From positions 124,001 to 188,000 of the forward strand of contig NZ_CP091716.1 in the NCBI RefSeq assembly GCF_022009635.1: DNA of 64,000 nt, in the 5' to 3' direction. Below the pieces are notes generated by a model. That model ran no database searches and was not told the DNA's origin. It worked only from the letters and a program-made list of their open reading frames with translations. Positions 1 to 8,362 of this stretch are shown here, piece after piece. Origin of the DNA: Variovorax paradoxus. GTDB taxonomy: Bacteria > Pseudomonadota > Gammaproteobacteria > Burkholderiales > Burkholderiaceae_C. The translations under genes were made by a program, and so were the position numbers. The first letter of the stretch is position 1, and every line of letters begins with the position of its first letter.

Positions 1-514
1 CGAGCGCGATGGCGCGCAGCACGAACTGGTGGATCTCGGCCACGATCGGCCCGTGCAGCTCCACGGCGTAGTCCTGCTTGGCCTTGGGCCCGAAGTCGAG
101 CAGGTGGTCCGCCGAGTAATTGATGCCGCCGACGAAGGCGCGCTCGCCGTCGATCACCACGATCTTGCGGTGCATGCGGCGGAACACGTTGAGCCGCTTG
201 CCCAGAAAGCGCTGGCCGGGGTCGAACACGCGCACCTTCACGCCGGCCGACGTGAGGCCTTCGATGAACTCGCGCGACAGGTCGGGCGAACCGAAGCCGT
301 CGATCATCAGGTCGACCTTCACGCCGCGCAGCGCTGCTTCGCGCATGGCGGCGTGCAGCTGCAGGCCGACCTTGTCCTCGAACAGGATGAAGGTCTCGAC
401 GATGGCTTCGCGCTTCGCCTGCCGGATGGCTTCGAACACGCGCGGAAAGAAGGCCTCGCCGTTCTCGAGCAGCTCCACGCGATTGCCGCCGGTCCAGTGG
501 TTGTTGTTGTTCAT
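1..514 (-). CDS. clsB: Cardiolipin synthase B-like phospholipase D protein, C-terminus off the window
   Basis: This is the N-terminal 171 residues of a phospholipase D superfamily enzyme; the rest lies beyond the left edge. The HKD motif is visible as MHRKIVVIDGERAFVGG (HxKxxxxD followed by GG), about residue 115, and is the first of the two catalytic motifs expected in bacterial cardiolipin synthases. The start (MNNNNHW) is 11 nt downstream of the endonuclease/exonuclease/phosphatase gene on the same strand. E. coli has the same order in ybhP-clsB(ybhO), which supports the ClsB assignment, a phosphatidyl transfer step in cardiolipin synthesis at the inner membrane. The second HKD motif cannot be checked here. 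Confidence 0.85.
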   Translation of the reverse strand, partial: MNNNNHWTGGNRVELLENGEAFFPRVFEAIRQAKREAIVETFILFEDKVGLQLHAAMREAALRGVKVDLMIDGFGSPDLSREFIEGLTSAGVKVRVFDPGQRFLGKRLNVFRRMHRKIVVIDGERAFVGGINYSADHLLDFGPKAKQDYAVELHGPIVAEIHQFVLRAIAL

Positions 515-525
515 GGCAATGGAGC

Positions 526-1299
526 TCAAAGATCGATGTCCGCCACCAGCGGAGCGTGGTCCGAAAGGTGCGACCACGGCCTGCGCGGCAGCACCACGGG
601 CGCGTGCACGCCGGCGTTGCGCACGTAGATGCGGTCCAGCGGCAACATCGGAAAACGTGCCGGGAAAGTCCGGGCCGCGCGGCCGTGCGCATGCACGAAC
701 ACCTCGCGCAGCGATGCGCCTTTTTCGAGCACGTCATGCGCGCGGCTGCGCCAGTCGTTGAAGTCGCCGGCCACGATCAGCGGCGCATCGGAAGGCACCT
801 CGTCGCGCACGATGTGGCACAGCAGCTCGAGCTGCTGCTGGCGGTGCGCCTCGGCCAGGCCGAGGTGCGCGCAGATCACGTGCACGTCGACCACGCGGGC
901 CGGCAAGCGCAACACGCAATGCAGCAGGCCGCGCTTTTCGGGGCCGCTCACCGACACGTCGTGGTTGCGGAAATGCACGATGGGGAATTTCGAGAGCACC
1001 GCGTTGCCGTGGTGCCCCTTCGGATACACCGCGTTGCGCCCGTAGGCGAACTGCGGCCACATGGTGTCGGCCAGGAATTCGTAGTGCGGCGCCTCGGGCC
1101 AGTTGCTCACCCGGCGCGAGTGGCGCGAATGCGTGCCCAGCACCTCCTGCAGGAACACCACGTCGGCGCCCACGGTGCGCACCGCGTCGCGCAGCTCGGG
1201 CAGGATGAACTTGCGATTGAGCGCCGTGAAGCCCTTGTGGGTGTTCACGGTCATGACCTTCAGCGAGGCGTGCGCGGAGTCGGGGGGAGAAGAAGACAT
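526..1299 (-). CDS. Endonuclease/exonuclease/phosphatase family protein (YbhP-like)
   Basis: A 257-residue protein of the EEP (DNase I/sphingomyelinase-like) fold. Family landmarks are visible: MTVNTHKG near the N-terminus, VVFLQEV (metal-binding Glu), AGDFNDW (catalytic Asp/Asn) and [10 protein letters not shown] (catalytic His near the C-terminus). The ATG giving [10 protein letters not shown] was chosen because the family fold begins about 15 residues later. A longer reading frame reaches 1539 but only by running through the intergenic region. It precedes the clsB-like gene with an 11-nt gap, the same pairing as E. coli ybhP-clsB, so a role linked to phospholipid or phosphoester hydrolysis is plausible. 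The substrate is unknown. Confidence 0.85.
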   Translation of the reverse strand: MSSSPPDSAHASLKVMTVNTHKGFTALNRKFILPELRDAVRTVGADVVFLQEVLGTHSRHSRRVSNWPEAPHYEFLADTMWPQFAYGRNAVYPKGHHGNAVLSKFPIVHFRNHDVSVSGPEKRGLLHCVLRLPARVVDVHVICAHLGLAEAHRQQQLELLCHIVRDEVPSDAPLIVAGDFNDWRSRAHDVLEKGASLREVFVHAHGRAARTFPARFPMLPLDRIYVRNAGVHAPVVLPRRPWSHLSDHAPLVADIDL

Positions 1300-1335
1300 C
1301 GTTGAACGGGTTGTACGTTGCCCCGCGCGCGCCGA

Positions 1336-1394
1336 CTGTAGGAACGCGCCACCTTCTTCCGACCCCTTCGCGCGCGGGCGGCCGGCTCCTACAG
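1336..1394. repeat. REP-like inverted repeat (CTGTAGGA ... TCCTACAG)
   Basis: CTGTAGGA at 1336-1343 and TCCTACAG at 1387-1394 are exact inverted repeats flanking GC-rich tracts rich in CGCGCG. A third related TCCTACGG lies about 45 nt further on. This resembles REP elements of other Proteobacteria that carry GTAG-type heads, but the assignment is by eye only. It sits in the gap upstream of the YbhP-like gene. Confidence 0.4.
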
Positions 1395-1522
1395 CCAGGC
1401 CTGCCGCACCCCCACAACGCACCAATCTGGTGGCTCCTACGGTGGGTTTCAGGGCTTGGAGACAACGGCCCTTCGTTTCATCCACCGATACAGAGACAGA
1501 CAAGCCACAAGGAGTACTCACC

Positions 1523-1954
1523 ATGAAGAAGCAAGCCATCTTTCACGCCGCCGTTCTCGCCGCGCTGCTGGGCGCCGCCGGCATGGCGCAGGCGCAGGCC
1601 ACGTCCATTCCCGCGCAGCCGGACCCGTCGGTCGGCGGCCAGGCCAGCACCATGACGCCGGCGGGCGTCGCCAATCCGCCGCAGCGGCCGGACAACTCGA
1701 TGCCGGCTTCGCGTGAGTCGGTGAAGGCCGAAGCCCGCGTGCAGAACCGCAACAACGCCAACAGCATGGTGCCCAAGGGCGAGGCGACCACCACGGTCAA
1801 CCACCAGCCCAACGCCATGCCGCAGCCGACCGGCGAGATGTCGCGCGCCGAGGTCAGCCAGACCGGCCGCAAGGTCAAGCCGCAGTTCGGCCAGAAGGGC
1901 GAGCGCCCGGACGTCGTGACCAACCCGACGGACAAGACCGGCACGCCGAAGTAA
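1523..1954 (+). CDS. Small exported hypothetical protein
   Basis: A 143-residue protein with a clear Sec signal peptide: MKK, a hydrophobic core, then AQAQA around residues 21-26. The mature part is low-complexity, rich in Pro, Asn, Gln and Thr, with no cysteine and no recognisable catalytic motif. The start follows GGAG with about 8 nt spacing. A bidirectional terminator follows at 1991. I do not recognise a family; likely a periplasmic protein. Confidence 0.75.
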   Translation: MKKQAIFHAAVLAALLGAAGMAQAQATSIPAQPDPSVGGQASTMTPAGVANPPQRPDNSMPASRESVKAEARVQNRNNANSMVPKGEATTTVNHQPNAMPQPTGEMSRAEVSQTGRKVKPQFGQKGERPDVVTNPTDKTGTPK

Positions 1955-1990
1955 TTTCCGCCTTCCCGCGGCCTCGTGGCTTCGGGAATG

Positions 1991-2026
1991 AAAAAAGCCC
2001 GCAGCGCTTGCACGCTGCGGGCTTTT
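1991..2026. terminator. Bidirectional rho-independent terminator
   Basis: A 10-bp perfect stem GCCCGCAGCG / CGCTGCGGGC (1997-2006 / 2012-2021) with a 5-nt loop is flanked by A6 on the left and T5 on the right. It can therefore terminate both the rightward exported-protein gene and the leftward Spy-like gene. Confidence 0.9.
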
Positions 2027-2038
2027 TGTCGATGGCGA

Positions 2039-2593
2039 TCAGCTCTTGGCGGGAGCCTGGCCGCGATGGCCGTCGGGGCCGCCACGGTGCCAGCGATGGC
2101 CGCCGAAGTGGGCGGTCTCGATGTCGAAGGTCTTCTGCTGGTCAGGCGAGAGCGTGGCATAGAAGGTCTTCGTGGCGTCGGCGCGCTTGGCGAACATGGC
2201 GCTGCGTTCGGCCTGGCGGGCCTGCATGCGCTCCAGACGCTGCGGCGTGGTCAGCTTGGCGAACTCGGCGCGGTCCATGTGCGGACGCGGACCGGCGGGC
2301 GGCTGCGTCGCGGTGGTGAACGCGCTCCATGCGCTTTCCTGGCCTGCGTTCAGCTTGAGCTTTTCCTTCAGAGCGGTCAGGCGCTTGGCACGGCGTTCCT
2401 GCATGCGCTCCATGCGCTGTGCGGGGTCCATGCGCTTGTGCTGCGCCTTGGGCGCTGCTGCGGTGTCGGCCTGGGCCACCGCGGCGCTGGGTGCAGGAGT
2501 GGCGGCCGGCGCTTGAGCGAAGGCGCCCGAAGAGGCGAGGGCTGCCGAACCCAGCAGGCTGGCCCAGACGATGCGTTGGCGAAGAGAAATCAT
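2039..2593 (-). CDS. Spy/CpxP family (LTXXQ motif) periplasmic protein
   Basis: A 184-residue exported protein with signal peptide (MISLRQRIVWASLLGS...GAFAQA, cleavage near residue 27). It has the helical, Arg/Met/Gln-rich composition of Spy/CpxP proteins, with LTTPQRLERM (residue ~114) and LSPDQQKTF (residue ~148) matching the LTXXQ motif. Family members are periplasmic chaperones or modulators of envelope-stress signalling. The C-terminus is rich in His/Gly (HFGGHRWHRGG), which could bind metal. It is monocistronic between a terminator and the reductase gene. Confidence 0.8.
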   Translation of the reverse strand: MISLRQRIVWASLLGSAALASSGAFAQAPAATPAPSAAVAQADTAAAPKAQHKRMDPAQRMERMQERRAKRLTALKEKLKLNAGQESAWSAFTTATQPPAGPRPHMDRAEFAKLTTPQRLERMQARQAERSAMFAKRADATKTFYATLSPDQQKTFDIETAHFGGHRWHRGGPDGHRGQAPAKS

Positions 2594-2732
2594 GAGAAGT
2601 GCTTCCTTTCGAAGAAGCCCGCCACCGATGGGCAGCAGGTGAGACGAAGTGTGGAAGACCTCTGTATCGCGCCGGTTAGCCCAGCGTGAGCTTGCGTAAA
2701 GAATGGTGAACCCGGCCCGGGGCCGGCGTGAT

Positions 2733-3818
2733 TCATTTGGGCCGGGGATGCTTCAGCCCCCGGTCCGGCGCCTGCAGCTTGCCCGCGCGCAACTCGCCCA
2801 CCGCGCGCGCCACGGCGCGTGCCACGTTGCGCACTTCTTCCTGCACGTCGGCGTCTGCATCCAGGGTGTCGTGGCTGGTGGCGTAGGGCTCGTAGTAGCC
2901 GATGTAGCGGTCCAGCCGCGCCTGCATGCCGGCGTCGATCAGCCCCATCCAGTCGAGCCAGTCGCAGAGGTTGCGGCGCAGGCTTTCGATGCCGGCCACG
3001 TCGCCATGCACCACTACGCCGTAGACGCGGCCGTCCAGGTGCTTGGGATAGCCCCAGCCCTCGAGCTCGAGCGCCTTGGCTTCCTCTGGCTTCTTGCCGT
3101 GGGTGCTGGTGGGGTCGGGGTTGCCGCCGTCGGCACATACAAGGCGGTCGATCATGAGCTTGAGCGGGCTGGTGGCCTGGTACCAGTGCGCGGGCGTGAG
3201 CAGCACCACGCCGTGCGCGGCCACCCAGCGTTCGTAGATCTCGTTCATCCAGTCGCCGGTCTGGCGCAGCGAATGGTTGGGATAGCAGCTGCATGGCCAG
3301 TGGCACAGCGGCATGGCGGTGGACACGCAGCCCTTGCACGGGTGGATCTGCCGGCCGTACTCGGAGGTGAGCAGGCTCAGGTCGAGCAGGTCGGTCTCGA
3401 TGCCGCTGCCTTCGAGCACCTCGCGTGCAAGCTCCGCGAGGCGCCACGTCTTCGACACCTCGCCGGGACAGGTGCCGTCGTTGCGCGGCGAACCGTTCAC
3501 CAGCAGCACGCGCGAGCGCGTCTGCGGATTGCCCCATGCGGCCTGCGCCGCGTCGATGCGCGCCTTGGCCTCCAACCAGTCGACGGACAGGTCGTAGTCG
3601 GGGTCCGCATAGCCGGGCCCGGCCTTGCGCGTCACCGGCGCCTTGCGGCCTTGCTCGTAGGCTTCCCACGCGATCAGCTCGATGCGCTGCAGCGACGCGG
3701 TTTCGGCCTGGAAGGCCGGGTCCTGGAACGGCTGCATGAAGCGGTCGTGGAACTGGGCGCGCTGCAGCGTGTCGGGCGCCTGTCCCTTCCTGATCGTGGG
3801 GGTCTTGGAGGAGGGCAT
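2733..3818 (-). CDS. Flavodoxin-fold NAD(P)H-dependent oxidoreductase with N-terminal extension
   Basis: A 361-residue protein. An N-terminal region of about 100 residues precedes a flavodoxin-like FMN-binding domain starting at RVLLVNGSPRNDGTC (phosphate-binding loop). Later motifs are TPAHWYQATSPLKLMIDRL and a cysteine-rich patch (PCKGC...CHWPCSCYPN), where NAD(P)H:FMN reductases of the iron-sulfur-flavoprotein type often carry cysteines. It probably reduces flavin or a quinone-like substrate. The N-terminal extension has no family I recognise. It is a stand-alone leftward gene. Confidence 0.75.
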   Translation of the reverse strand: MPSSKTPTIRKGQAPDTLQRAQFHDRFMQPFQDPAFQAETASLQRIELIAWEAYEQGRKAPVTRKAGPGYADPDYDLSVDWLEAKARIDAAQAAWGNPQTRSRVLLVNGSPRNDGTCPGEVSKTWRLAELAREVLEGSGIETDLLDLSLLTSEYGRQIHPCKGCVSTAMPLCHWPCSCYPNHSLRQTGDWMNEIYERWVAAHGVVLLTPAHWYQATSPLKLMIDRLVCADGGNPDPTSTHGKKPEEAKALELEGWGYPKHLDGRVYGVVVHGDVAGIESLRRNLCDWLDWMGLIDAGMQARLDRYIGYYEPYATSHDTLDADADVQEEVRNVARAVARAVGELRAGKLQAPDRGLKHPRPK

Positions 3819-3905
3819 GGGCGCAATCTAGGCGGCGCCCGCAGTGGGCCGCATCCGCGCGGCATGCCGTCTTTCGGTAGGTGGGCGACTACAGCCCCGG
3901 CGCCC

Positions 3906-4802
3906 TCAGCCGAGCTTGCCGTTCTGGAAGTCGTGCACCGCCTGCTTGACCTGCTCCTGCGTGTTCATCACGAAGGGGCCGTACTGCGCGATGGGCTCGT
4001 GCAGCGGCTTGCCCGCGATGAGCAGCGCACGCGCCGGGCTGTGATTGGTCGCGCCCGCGCGCAGCACCACGCCGTCGCTGCCGGCGTCGTTCGCCAGGAT
4101 GGCCATGCGGCGCGTCGGTATCTCGCTGCCCGCGATCCACAGCGATTCGCGGAACACGTAGACCAGCGCGTTGTGGTCTTCGGGCAGCGGCTGCGCGAAT
4201 TCGGCGCCCGGCGGCAGCGTGATGTCGAGGTACAGCGGCTCGGTGTGCTCGCGACGCACCGCGCCCTCGATGCCGTGGCTCGCACCGGCGATCACGCGCA
4301 CGTGCACGCCGCCGGTGGTGGTGAATTCGGGGATCTCCTCGTTCTGGATGTCGCGATACCAGGGCTCGCGCATCTTGTCCTTGGCGGGCAGGTTGAGCCA
4401 CAGCTGGAAGCCTTCCATGAGGCCTTCTTCCTGCTCGGGCAATTCGCTGTGCACGAGGCCGCGGCCAGCGGTCATCCATTGCACGCCGCCGTTCTCCAGC
4501 AGGCCTTCGTGGCCGGCGCTGTCGCGGTGGCGCATGCGGCCCGCGATCATGTACGTCACGGTCTCGAAGCCGCGGTGCGGATGGTTGGGAAAGCCGCCGA
4601 TGTAGTCGCCCGGGTTGTCGCTGCCGAAGGCGTCGAGCATGAGATAGGGGTCGAGCCGCTTCTGCAGGGGCTGCTGCAGCACGCGGGTGAGTTTGACGCC
4701 GTCGCCATCGCTGGTGGAAACACCGGCCACGATGTGGTCGATGCCGCGCGGCGTGGCGACGGGATCGGTGGGGTGGTTGGCGTGGTGGTTGGCGTTCGTC
4801 AT
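3906..4802 (-). CDS. Pirin family protein
   Basis: A 298-residue bicupin. The N-terminal cupin metal site is intact: NHPHRGFETVTY (residues ~73-84, two His) and GLVHSELP (His and Glu). The second cupin domain follows (EHTEPLYLDITLPPGAEFAQPLP) without the metal ligands, which is usual for pirins. Pirins bind Fe(II) and some have quercetin 2,3-dioxygenase activity. It lies 46 nt downstream of the membrane-protein gene and may be the last gene of the carotenoid-oxygenase transcript. Confidence 0.9.
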   Translation of the reverse strand: MTNANHHANHPTDPVATPRGIDHIVAGVSTSDGDGVKLTRVLQQPLQKRLDPYLMLDAFGSDNPGDYIGGFPNHPHRGFETVTYMIAGRMRHRDSAGHEGLLENGGVQWMTAGRGLVHSELPEQEEGLMEGFQLWLNLPAKDKMREPWYRDIQNEEIPEFTTTGGVHVRVIAGASHGIEGAVRREHTEPLYLDITLPPGAEFAQPLPEDHNALVYVFRESLWIAGSEIPTRRMAILANDAGSDGVVLRAGATNHSPARALLIAGKPLHEPIAQYGPFVMNTQEQVKQAVHDFQNGKLG

Positions 4803-4848
4803 GCGTCCATGGTGGCACTAACGCGCGCCCGGCGCCACCCGTGCGCTG

Positions 4849-5406
4849 TCAGCCGGCGGCTTGAAATCTGGCGCGCATGTGCGCGGGATACCACTGGGTG
4901 AAGCGGATCGCGCCGGCGATGGCCGCCACCGTCACCGCGATGCCCACCCACAGCGGCAGCGCGGGCATGTAGATCATCGCCACGTCGGCCAGCACCATGA
5001 GCGCGAAGGCCGCGGCCCAGGCTGCCGTGATGACGTTGTTGACCAGCCGGAAGCCGGGCTGCTCCCAGATCTCGGGTGGTGTCTGCTCCTTGGCGTACTG
5101 CAGCGTGAAGGGCTGGCGGATGGCCATGCTGGCGAGCACCACGATCAGCAGGCCCGCATCGACGCGCAGCCGCACGCCCAGCAGCGACCAGGTGGTGTGC
5201 GTGGCCACCGCATACAGCGCGAGGCCGCCGAACAGCAGCAGGGTGCCGATCTCCAGCACCTTGACCGTGCGGCCGGGCGCGAGCCAGTCGCGCACCAGAA
5301 AGAGGGCCGACACCAGCGCGGCGGCCGACAGCGCCGGCACCACGCCCAGCAGCCGGTCGAACAGCGCGAAGACGATGAATGGCGCGAAGGCCAGCAGCAT
5401 GTTCAT
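4849..5406 (-). CDS. Integral membrane protein of unknown function
   Basis: A 185-residue protein with about five to six hydrophobic segments (MNMLLAFAPFIVFALFDRLLG; ALSAAALVSALFLV; EIGTLLLFGGLALYAVA; AGLLIVVLASMAI; AAWAAAFALMVLADVAMIYM; LWVGIAVTVAAIAG). No family recognised with certainty. Its ATG overlaps the TGA of the carotenoid oxygenase gene (ATGA), so the two are translationally coupled. That suggests a membrane partner for the oxygenase or its apolar product. Confidence 0.75.
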   Translation of the reverse strand: MNMLLAFAPFIVFALFDRLLGVVPALSAAALVSALFLVRDWLAPGRTVKVLEIGTLLLFGGLALYAVATHTTWSLLGVRLRVDAGLLIVVLASMAIRQPFTLQYAKEQTPPEIWEQPGFRLVNNVITAAWAAAFALMVLADVAMIYMPALPLWVGIAVTVAAIAGAIRFTQWYPAHMRARFQAAG

Positions 5407-6830
5407 GACGTCGCTCCTCGCTCTGCTTGTTGCCCGAACCAGTTGCCGTGAAAGCCCACCGGCACGCGGTGCGGCAACGAGGCCACGCACACGGGGCCCG
5501 CGGCGAGGGCGCGCGCATCGAACACCACCAGGTCGCTGGTGTTGGTGGCGCCGCGCCACACGGTGGCGAGCAGCCAGCCGTCGCCTTCTTCCGCGTCGGC
5601 CGAGCGCGGCACGAACACGCCTTCGGACACCACGTCGGGCGCGGGAAACAGGTACATGTCGCGGTGCGGCGTGGTGTGGTCGATGTGCACCAGCCCCGCG
5701 TACAGGCGCGGCGGCTCGCCGGGCTGCGACACGCCCCGGCACACGTACCAGCCGTGGCGGTAGGGCAGGCCGGCCACGCGCTCGTCGATGCGCGGGAACT
5801 CGCCCGGGATTTCTTCCAGCGGCGTCTGCGTGAACTCGTGCGCCGGGTTCGACAGGTCGAACTGCCAGCGCACGAGGCGGCTCACCGGCGGCTTGTCGCC
5901 GACGGGCGAGCCGTCGGGCCTGGGGAACAGCGGCGGCGTAGGGAACTGGACCACGTCGGCGAACAGGCTGCCGCCGGCCTCCCAGGCGTTCATGACATGG
6001 AACACATAGCAGGCCGGGCCCTTCCACCAGACGATGTCGGCGGTGCTGCCGTCGCGCGGCATCAGGCCGACGCGGGTGCCGTATTCGGGCTCCCAGGCGT
6101 AGGGCGGGCGGCCGCTCTGCGCGCGCTCCATGCTGGCGGTGAGCGGCATGATGGGGAACATCACGTGGCGGTCGGTCACCATGAAGTCGTGGACCATGCT
6201 GGCGTAGGGCGCCTCGAAGCGTTCGAAGCGCGTGACGCGGCCCTCGGGCGACATCACGCCGAAGCTCATGCCGTTCGACAGTGGAGCCGGCGTGCCGTAG
6301 CCGAAGAACAGCAGCTCGCCTGTCTTGGGATCGGTCTTGGGATGGGCGGTGAAGCTGCCTTGCAGGCCGCCGCCGAAGTCGGTGGCGCCCAGCGTGTCGA
6401 GCGCGGGCAGCGCCATTTCCACCGGCAGATGCGCCTCTTCCAGCGCGAGCATGCGGCCGGCATGGCCGATGACGTTGGTGTTGGCGGAGCCGTCGTCCTT
6501 CAGGTGCTCCAGTTCCTCACTCGAGAACGCGGTCTGGAAGCCGCCCGAGAGATCGCGCCCCTCGGCGCCTGCCCGCCAGCGCTGGGTGCGCACCCAGCGG
6601 TTGCGATAGTGCACCTCGCCGTTGGCCAGGTGGAAGGCGTGCAGCATGCCGTCGCCCGAGAACCAGTGCGCCTTCGGATCGGGCACCACCGGATTCGGGC
6701 CGTTGCGCACCAGCGTGCCGCGCAGACCGGCGGGCAGCGTGCCTTTCAGCGGCAGCGGGCCGAGCTCGGTTTCGAAATCGATCGGGTCCATATTGGGAGG
6801 CGGGGCGCTGCGGGGAATGGCGTCGTTCAT
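5403..6830 (-). CDS. Carotenoid oxygenase family protein
   Basis: A 475-residue member of the carotenoid cleavage/stilbene dioxygenase family, a seven-bladed propeller with Fe(II) held by four histidines. All four are visible in order: TAHPKTDPKTGELLFFGY, SMVHDFMVTDRHVMF, CYVFHVMNAWEAG and a C-terminal VPVGFHGNWF. The N-terminal RNGPNPVVP and the W-F-GDGMLH motif are also typical. The start MNDAIPRSAP was chosen because AGGAGCC lies about 5 nt upstream; the frame extends further but crosses the regulatory region. The substrate (carotenoid, apocarotenoid or stilbene) cannot be told from sequence. It is divergent from a TetR gene with shared operators. Confidence 0.92.
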   Translation of the reverse strand: MNDAIPRSAPPPNMDPIDFETELGPLPLKGTLPAGLRGTLVRNGPNPVVPDPKAHWFSGDGMLHAFHLANGEVHYRNRWVRTQRWRAGAEGRDLSGGFQTAFSSEELEHLKDDGSANTNVIGHAGRMLALEEAHLPVEMALPALDTLGATDFGGGLQGSFTAHPKTDPKTGELLFFGYGTPAPLSNGMSFGVMSPEGRVTRFERFEAPYASMVHDFMVTDRHVMFPIMPLTASMERAQSGRPPYAWEPEYGTRVGLMPRDGSTADIVWWKGPACYVFHVMNAWEAGGSLFADVVQFPTPPLFPRPDGSPVGDKPPVSRLVRWQFDLSNPAHEFTQTPLEEIPGEFPRIDERVAGLPYRHGWYVCRGVSQPGEPPRLYAGLVHIDHTTPHRDMYLFPAPDVVSEGVFVPRSADAEEGDGWLLATVWRGATNTSDLVVFDARALAAGPVCVASLPHRVPVGFHGNWFGQQAERGATS

Positions 6831-6872
6831 CGGGGCTCCTTGGGGTTCGTCGAAAAGGTGTCGTGGGATATC

Positions 6873-6931
6873 TTTCCAGTGGAAATATCTGCGACCTCGC
6901 ATGCGAAGTCAAGAAATTTTTCCAGTGGTAA
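6873..6931. promoter_or_regulatory. Twin operator candidates for the divergent TetR regulator
   Basis: A 13-bp perfect palindrome TTTCCAGTGGAAA (6873-6885) is repeated with one change as TTTCCAGTGGTAA (6919-6931), centre-to-centre 46 bp. Flanking bases are also similar (ATC before and ATAT/GAT after). Both copies lie in the 129-bp gap between the carotenoid oxygenase gene and the TetR gene, where they could control both promoters. Confidence 0.65.
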
Positions 6932-6959
6932 GATTTTTAGGCCTCACGAACTCCCGACG

Positions 6960-7601
6960 ATGACCGACGAAACCCTGCTGCCCAAGCGCTACCACCACGG
7001 CTCACTGCCCGAAGCCCTGCTGGCCGCGGCCGAAGCCGTGCTGCTGCGCGATGGCATTTCGGGGCTGGGCCTGCGGGCGATCGCGCGCGAGGCGGGTGTG
7101 TCGCACACCGCGCCCAAGCACCATTTCGACGACACGACCGGGCTGGTGAGCGAACTCGCGGCGGTCGGCTATCGGCGCCTGGGCGACGCGATGCGCGATG
7201 CGGCCGCCGGCAGCACCGAGACGCGCGAGCGGCGCAATGCCATCGCCCGCGCGTATGTGCACTTCGCCCACGACAACCCGGCCATGTTCGGCCTGATGTT
7301 CCGCAACGAAAAGATCGACATGGAGCGCCCGGCCCTGTCGGAAGCCTCGCACGAGGCGATGCGGGTGATGGCCGCCGTCATCGGCGCGAGGAACGAGCCG
7401 CCGGGCGGCGCGCCGGTCTCATTGAGCAGCGGCGAGGCAATGCGCATCACCGCGGCCTGGGGCTATGTGCACGGGCTGGCGATCCTGCTGGTCGACCAGC
7501 GGCTGCGCGGCATCGTCAAGGTGGCGCCCGATTTCGAGAGCCCGATCGACCTGGTCGACAAGGCGCTGAGCGACGTGCGTTTCGGCTTCGAGGCGGGCTA
7601 G
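6960..7601 (+). CDS. TetR/AcrR family transcriptional regulator
   Basis: A 213-residue regulator. The N-terminal helix-turn-helix is clear: YHHGSLPEALLAAAEAVL...ISGLGLRAIAREAGVSHTAPKHHFDD (residues ~10-58). The C-terminal ligand domain resembles the WHG-type TetR C-terminal domain (HFAHDNPAMFGLMF, then WGYVHGLAILLVDQRL). It is divergent from the carotenoid oxygenase operon and flanked by twin palindromes, so it most likely represses that operon and itself in response to an unknown ligand. Confidence 0.9.
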   Translation: MTDETLLPKRYHHGSLPEALLAAAEAVLLRDGISGLGLRAIAREAGVSHTAPKHHFDDTTGLVSELAAVGYRRLGDAMRDAAAGSTETRERRNAIARAYVHFAHDNPAMFGLMFRNEKIDMERPALSEASHEAMRVMAAVIGARNEPPGGAPVSLSSGEAMRITAAWGYVHGLAILLVDQRLRGIVKVAPDFESPIDLVDKALSDVRFGFEAG

Positions 7602-8362
7602 GCGCGCTTCCAGTAGCGGTACTGCCAGCAGGTTTCGAAACCCGCGCGCTTGTACAACGCCAGTGCCGGCGGATTCGCCGCGTCGACCTGCAGGAACACC
7701 CGCTCGAAGCCGCGCGACATGGCCGCCTGCGCCAGGCCGGCCAGCACGCGCCCCGCCAGCCCCCGGCCGCGCTGCGCCTGGTCGGTGCGCATGCCGTGCA
7801 CGCTGCACCAGCCGTGGCCGAACGCCATTGCGCCGGCCGCCAGGGTACGGCCGTCTTCGCGCACGCTGGCGAACAGCGTGCCCTTGGCGCGCGACAGGGT
7901 ACGCACGCGGTGCGCGCCGTCCACCGGGTCGAAGCCTTCGCCGAGGAACAGCGCCGCCCAGGCGTCGTCGGGGGTGGTGTCGACATCGGCCGGCGCACCG
8001 CGCCCCTCGGCCACCTGCAGCATTCGCGGCGTCGAGCCGAGCTGCACCAGCGTCGGGTTGTCGCGGGCGTAGTGGCGTCGCTCCAGTTCGGCGCGCAGGC
8101 CGTCGAAACAATCGGCGTCGGCCAACCGCAGCAAAGGCACGGACTGGCGGCTGTCGTAGCGGTCTTCGATGCGGTCGAGGGTGGCCGCGTCGACCGCGCC
8201 GCGATGCAGCGGCACGGCGGATTTGGCGCGATTGACCGTGCCCTCGGCAAAGGGCAGCAGCCAGCCGTCGAGTTCTTCGGTGAGGTCGGGCGCCACCGCC
8301 GCGACGGTGGCGCGTTCGATGGCTTCGATGTCGGTTTCTGGGATCGGATTCATGAGCTTCAT
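7598..8362 (-). CDS. GNAT family N-acetyltransferase
   Basis: A 254-residue protein whose C-terminal half is a GNAT domain: GMRTDQAQRGRGLAGRVLAGL is the Q/RxxGxG/A acetyl-CoA motif, and ANPPALALYKRAGFE closes the fold. The N-terminal half (PDLTEELDGWLLPFAEGTVNRAKSAVP) matches the degenerate N-terminal GNAT-like domain of two-domain members. The ATG overlaps the stop codon of the upstream transglycosylase gene (ATGA), so this is the last gene of the exosortase operon. Its 3' end overlaps the tail of the convergent TetR gene by 4 nt. Confidence 0.85.
   Translation of the reverse strand: MKLMNPIPETDIEAIERATVAAVAPDLTEELDGWLLPFAEGTVNRAKSAVPLHRGAVDAATLDRIEDRYDSRQSVPLLRLADADCFDGLRAELERRHYARDNPTLVQLGSTPRMLQVAEGRGAPADVDTTPDDAWAALFLGEGFDPVDGAHRVRTLSRAKGTLFASVREDGRTLAAGAMAFGHGWCSVHGMRTDQAQRGRGLAGRVLAGLAQAAMSRGFERVFLQVDAANPPALALYKRAGFETCWQYRYWKRA

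Noticed and set aside
5427..6959. Upstream extension of the TetR frame across the carotenoid oxygenase gene
   Set aside because: Antisense to a four-His carotenoid oxygenase; TetR homology begins at MTDETLLPKRYHHGSLPEA.
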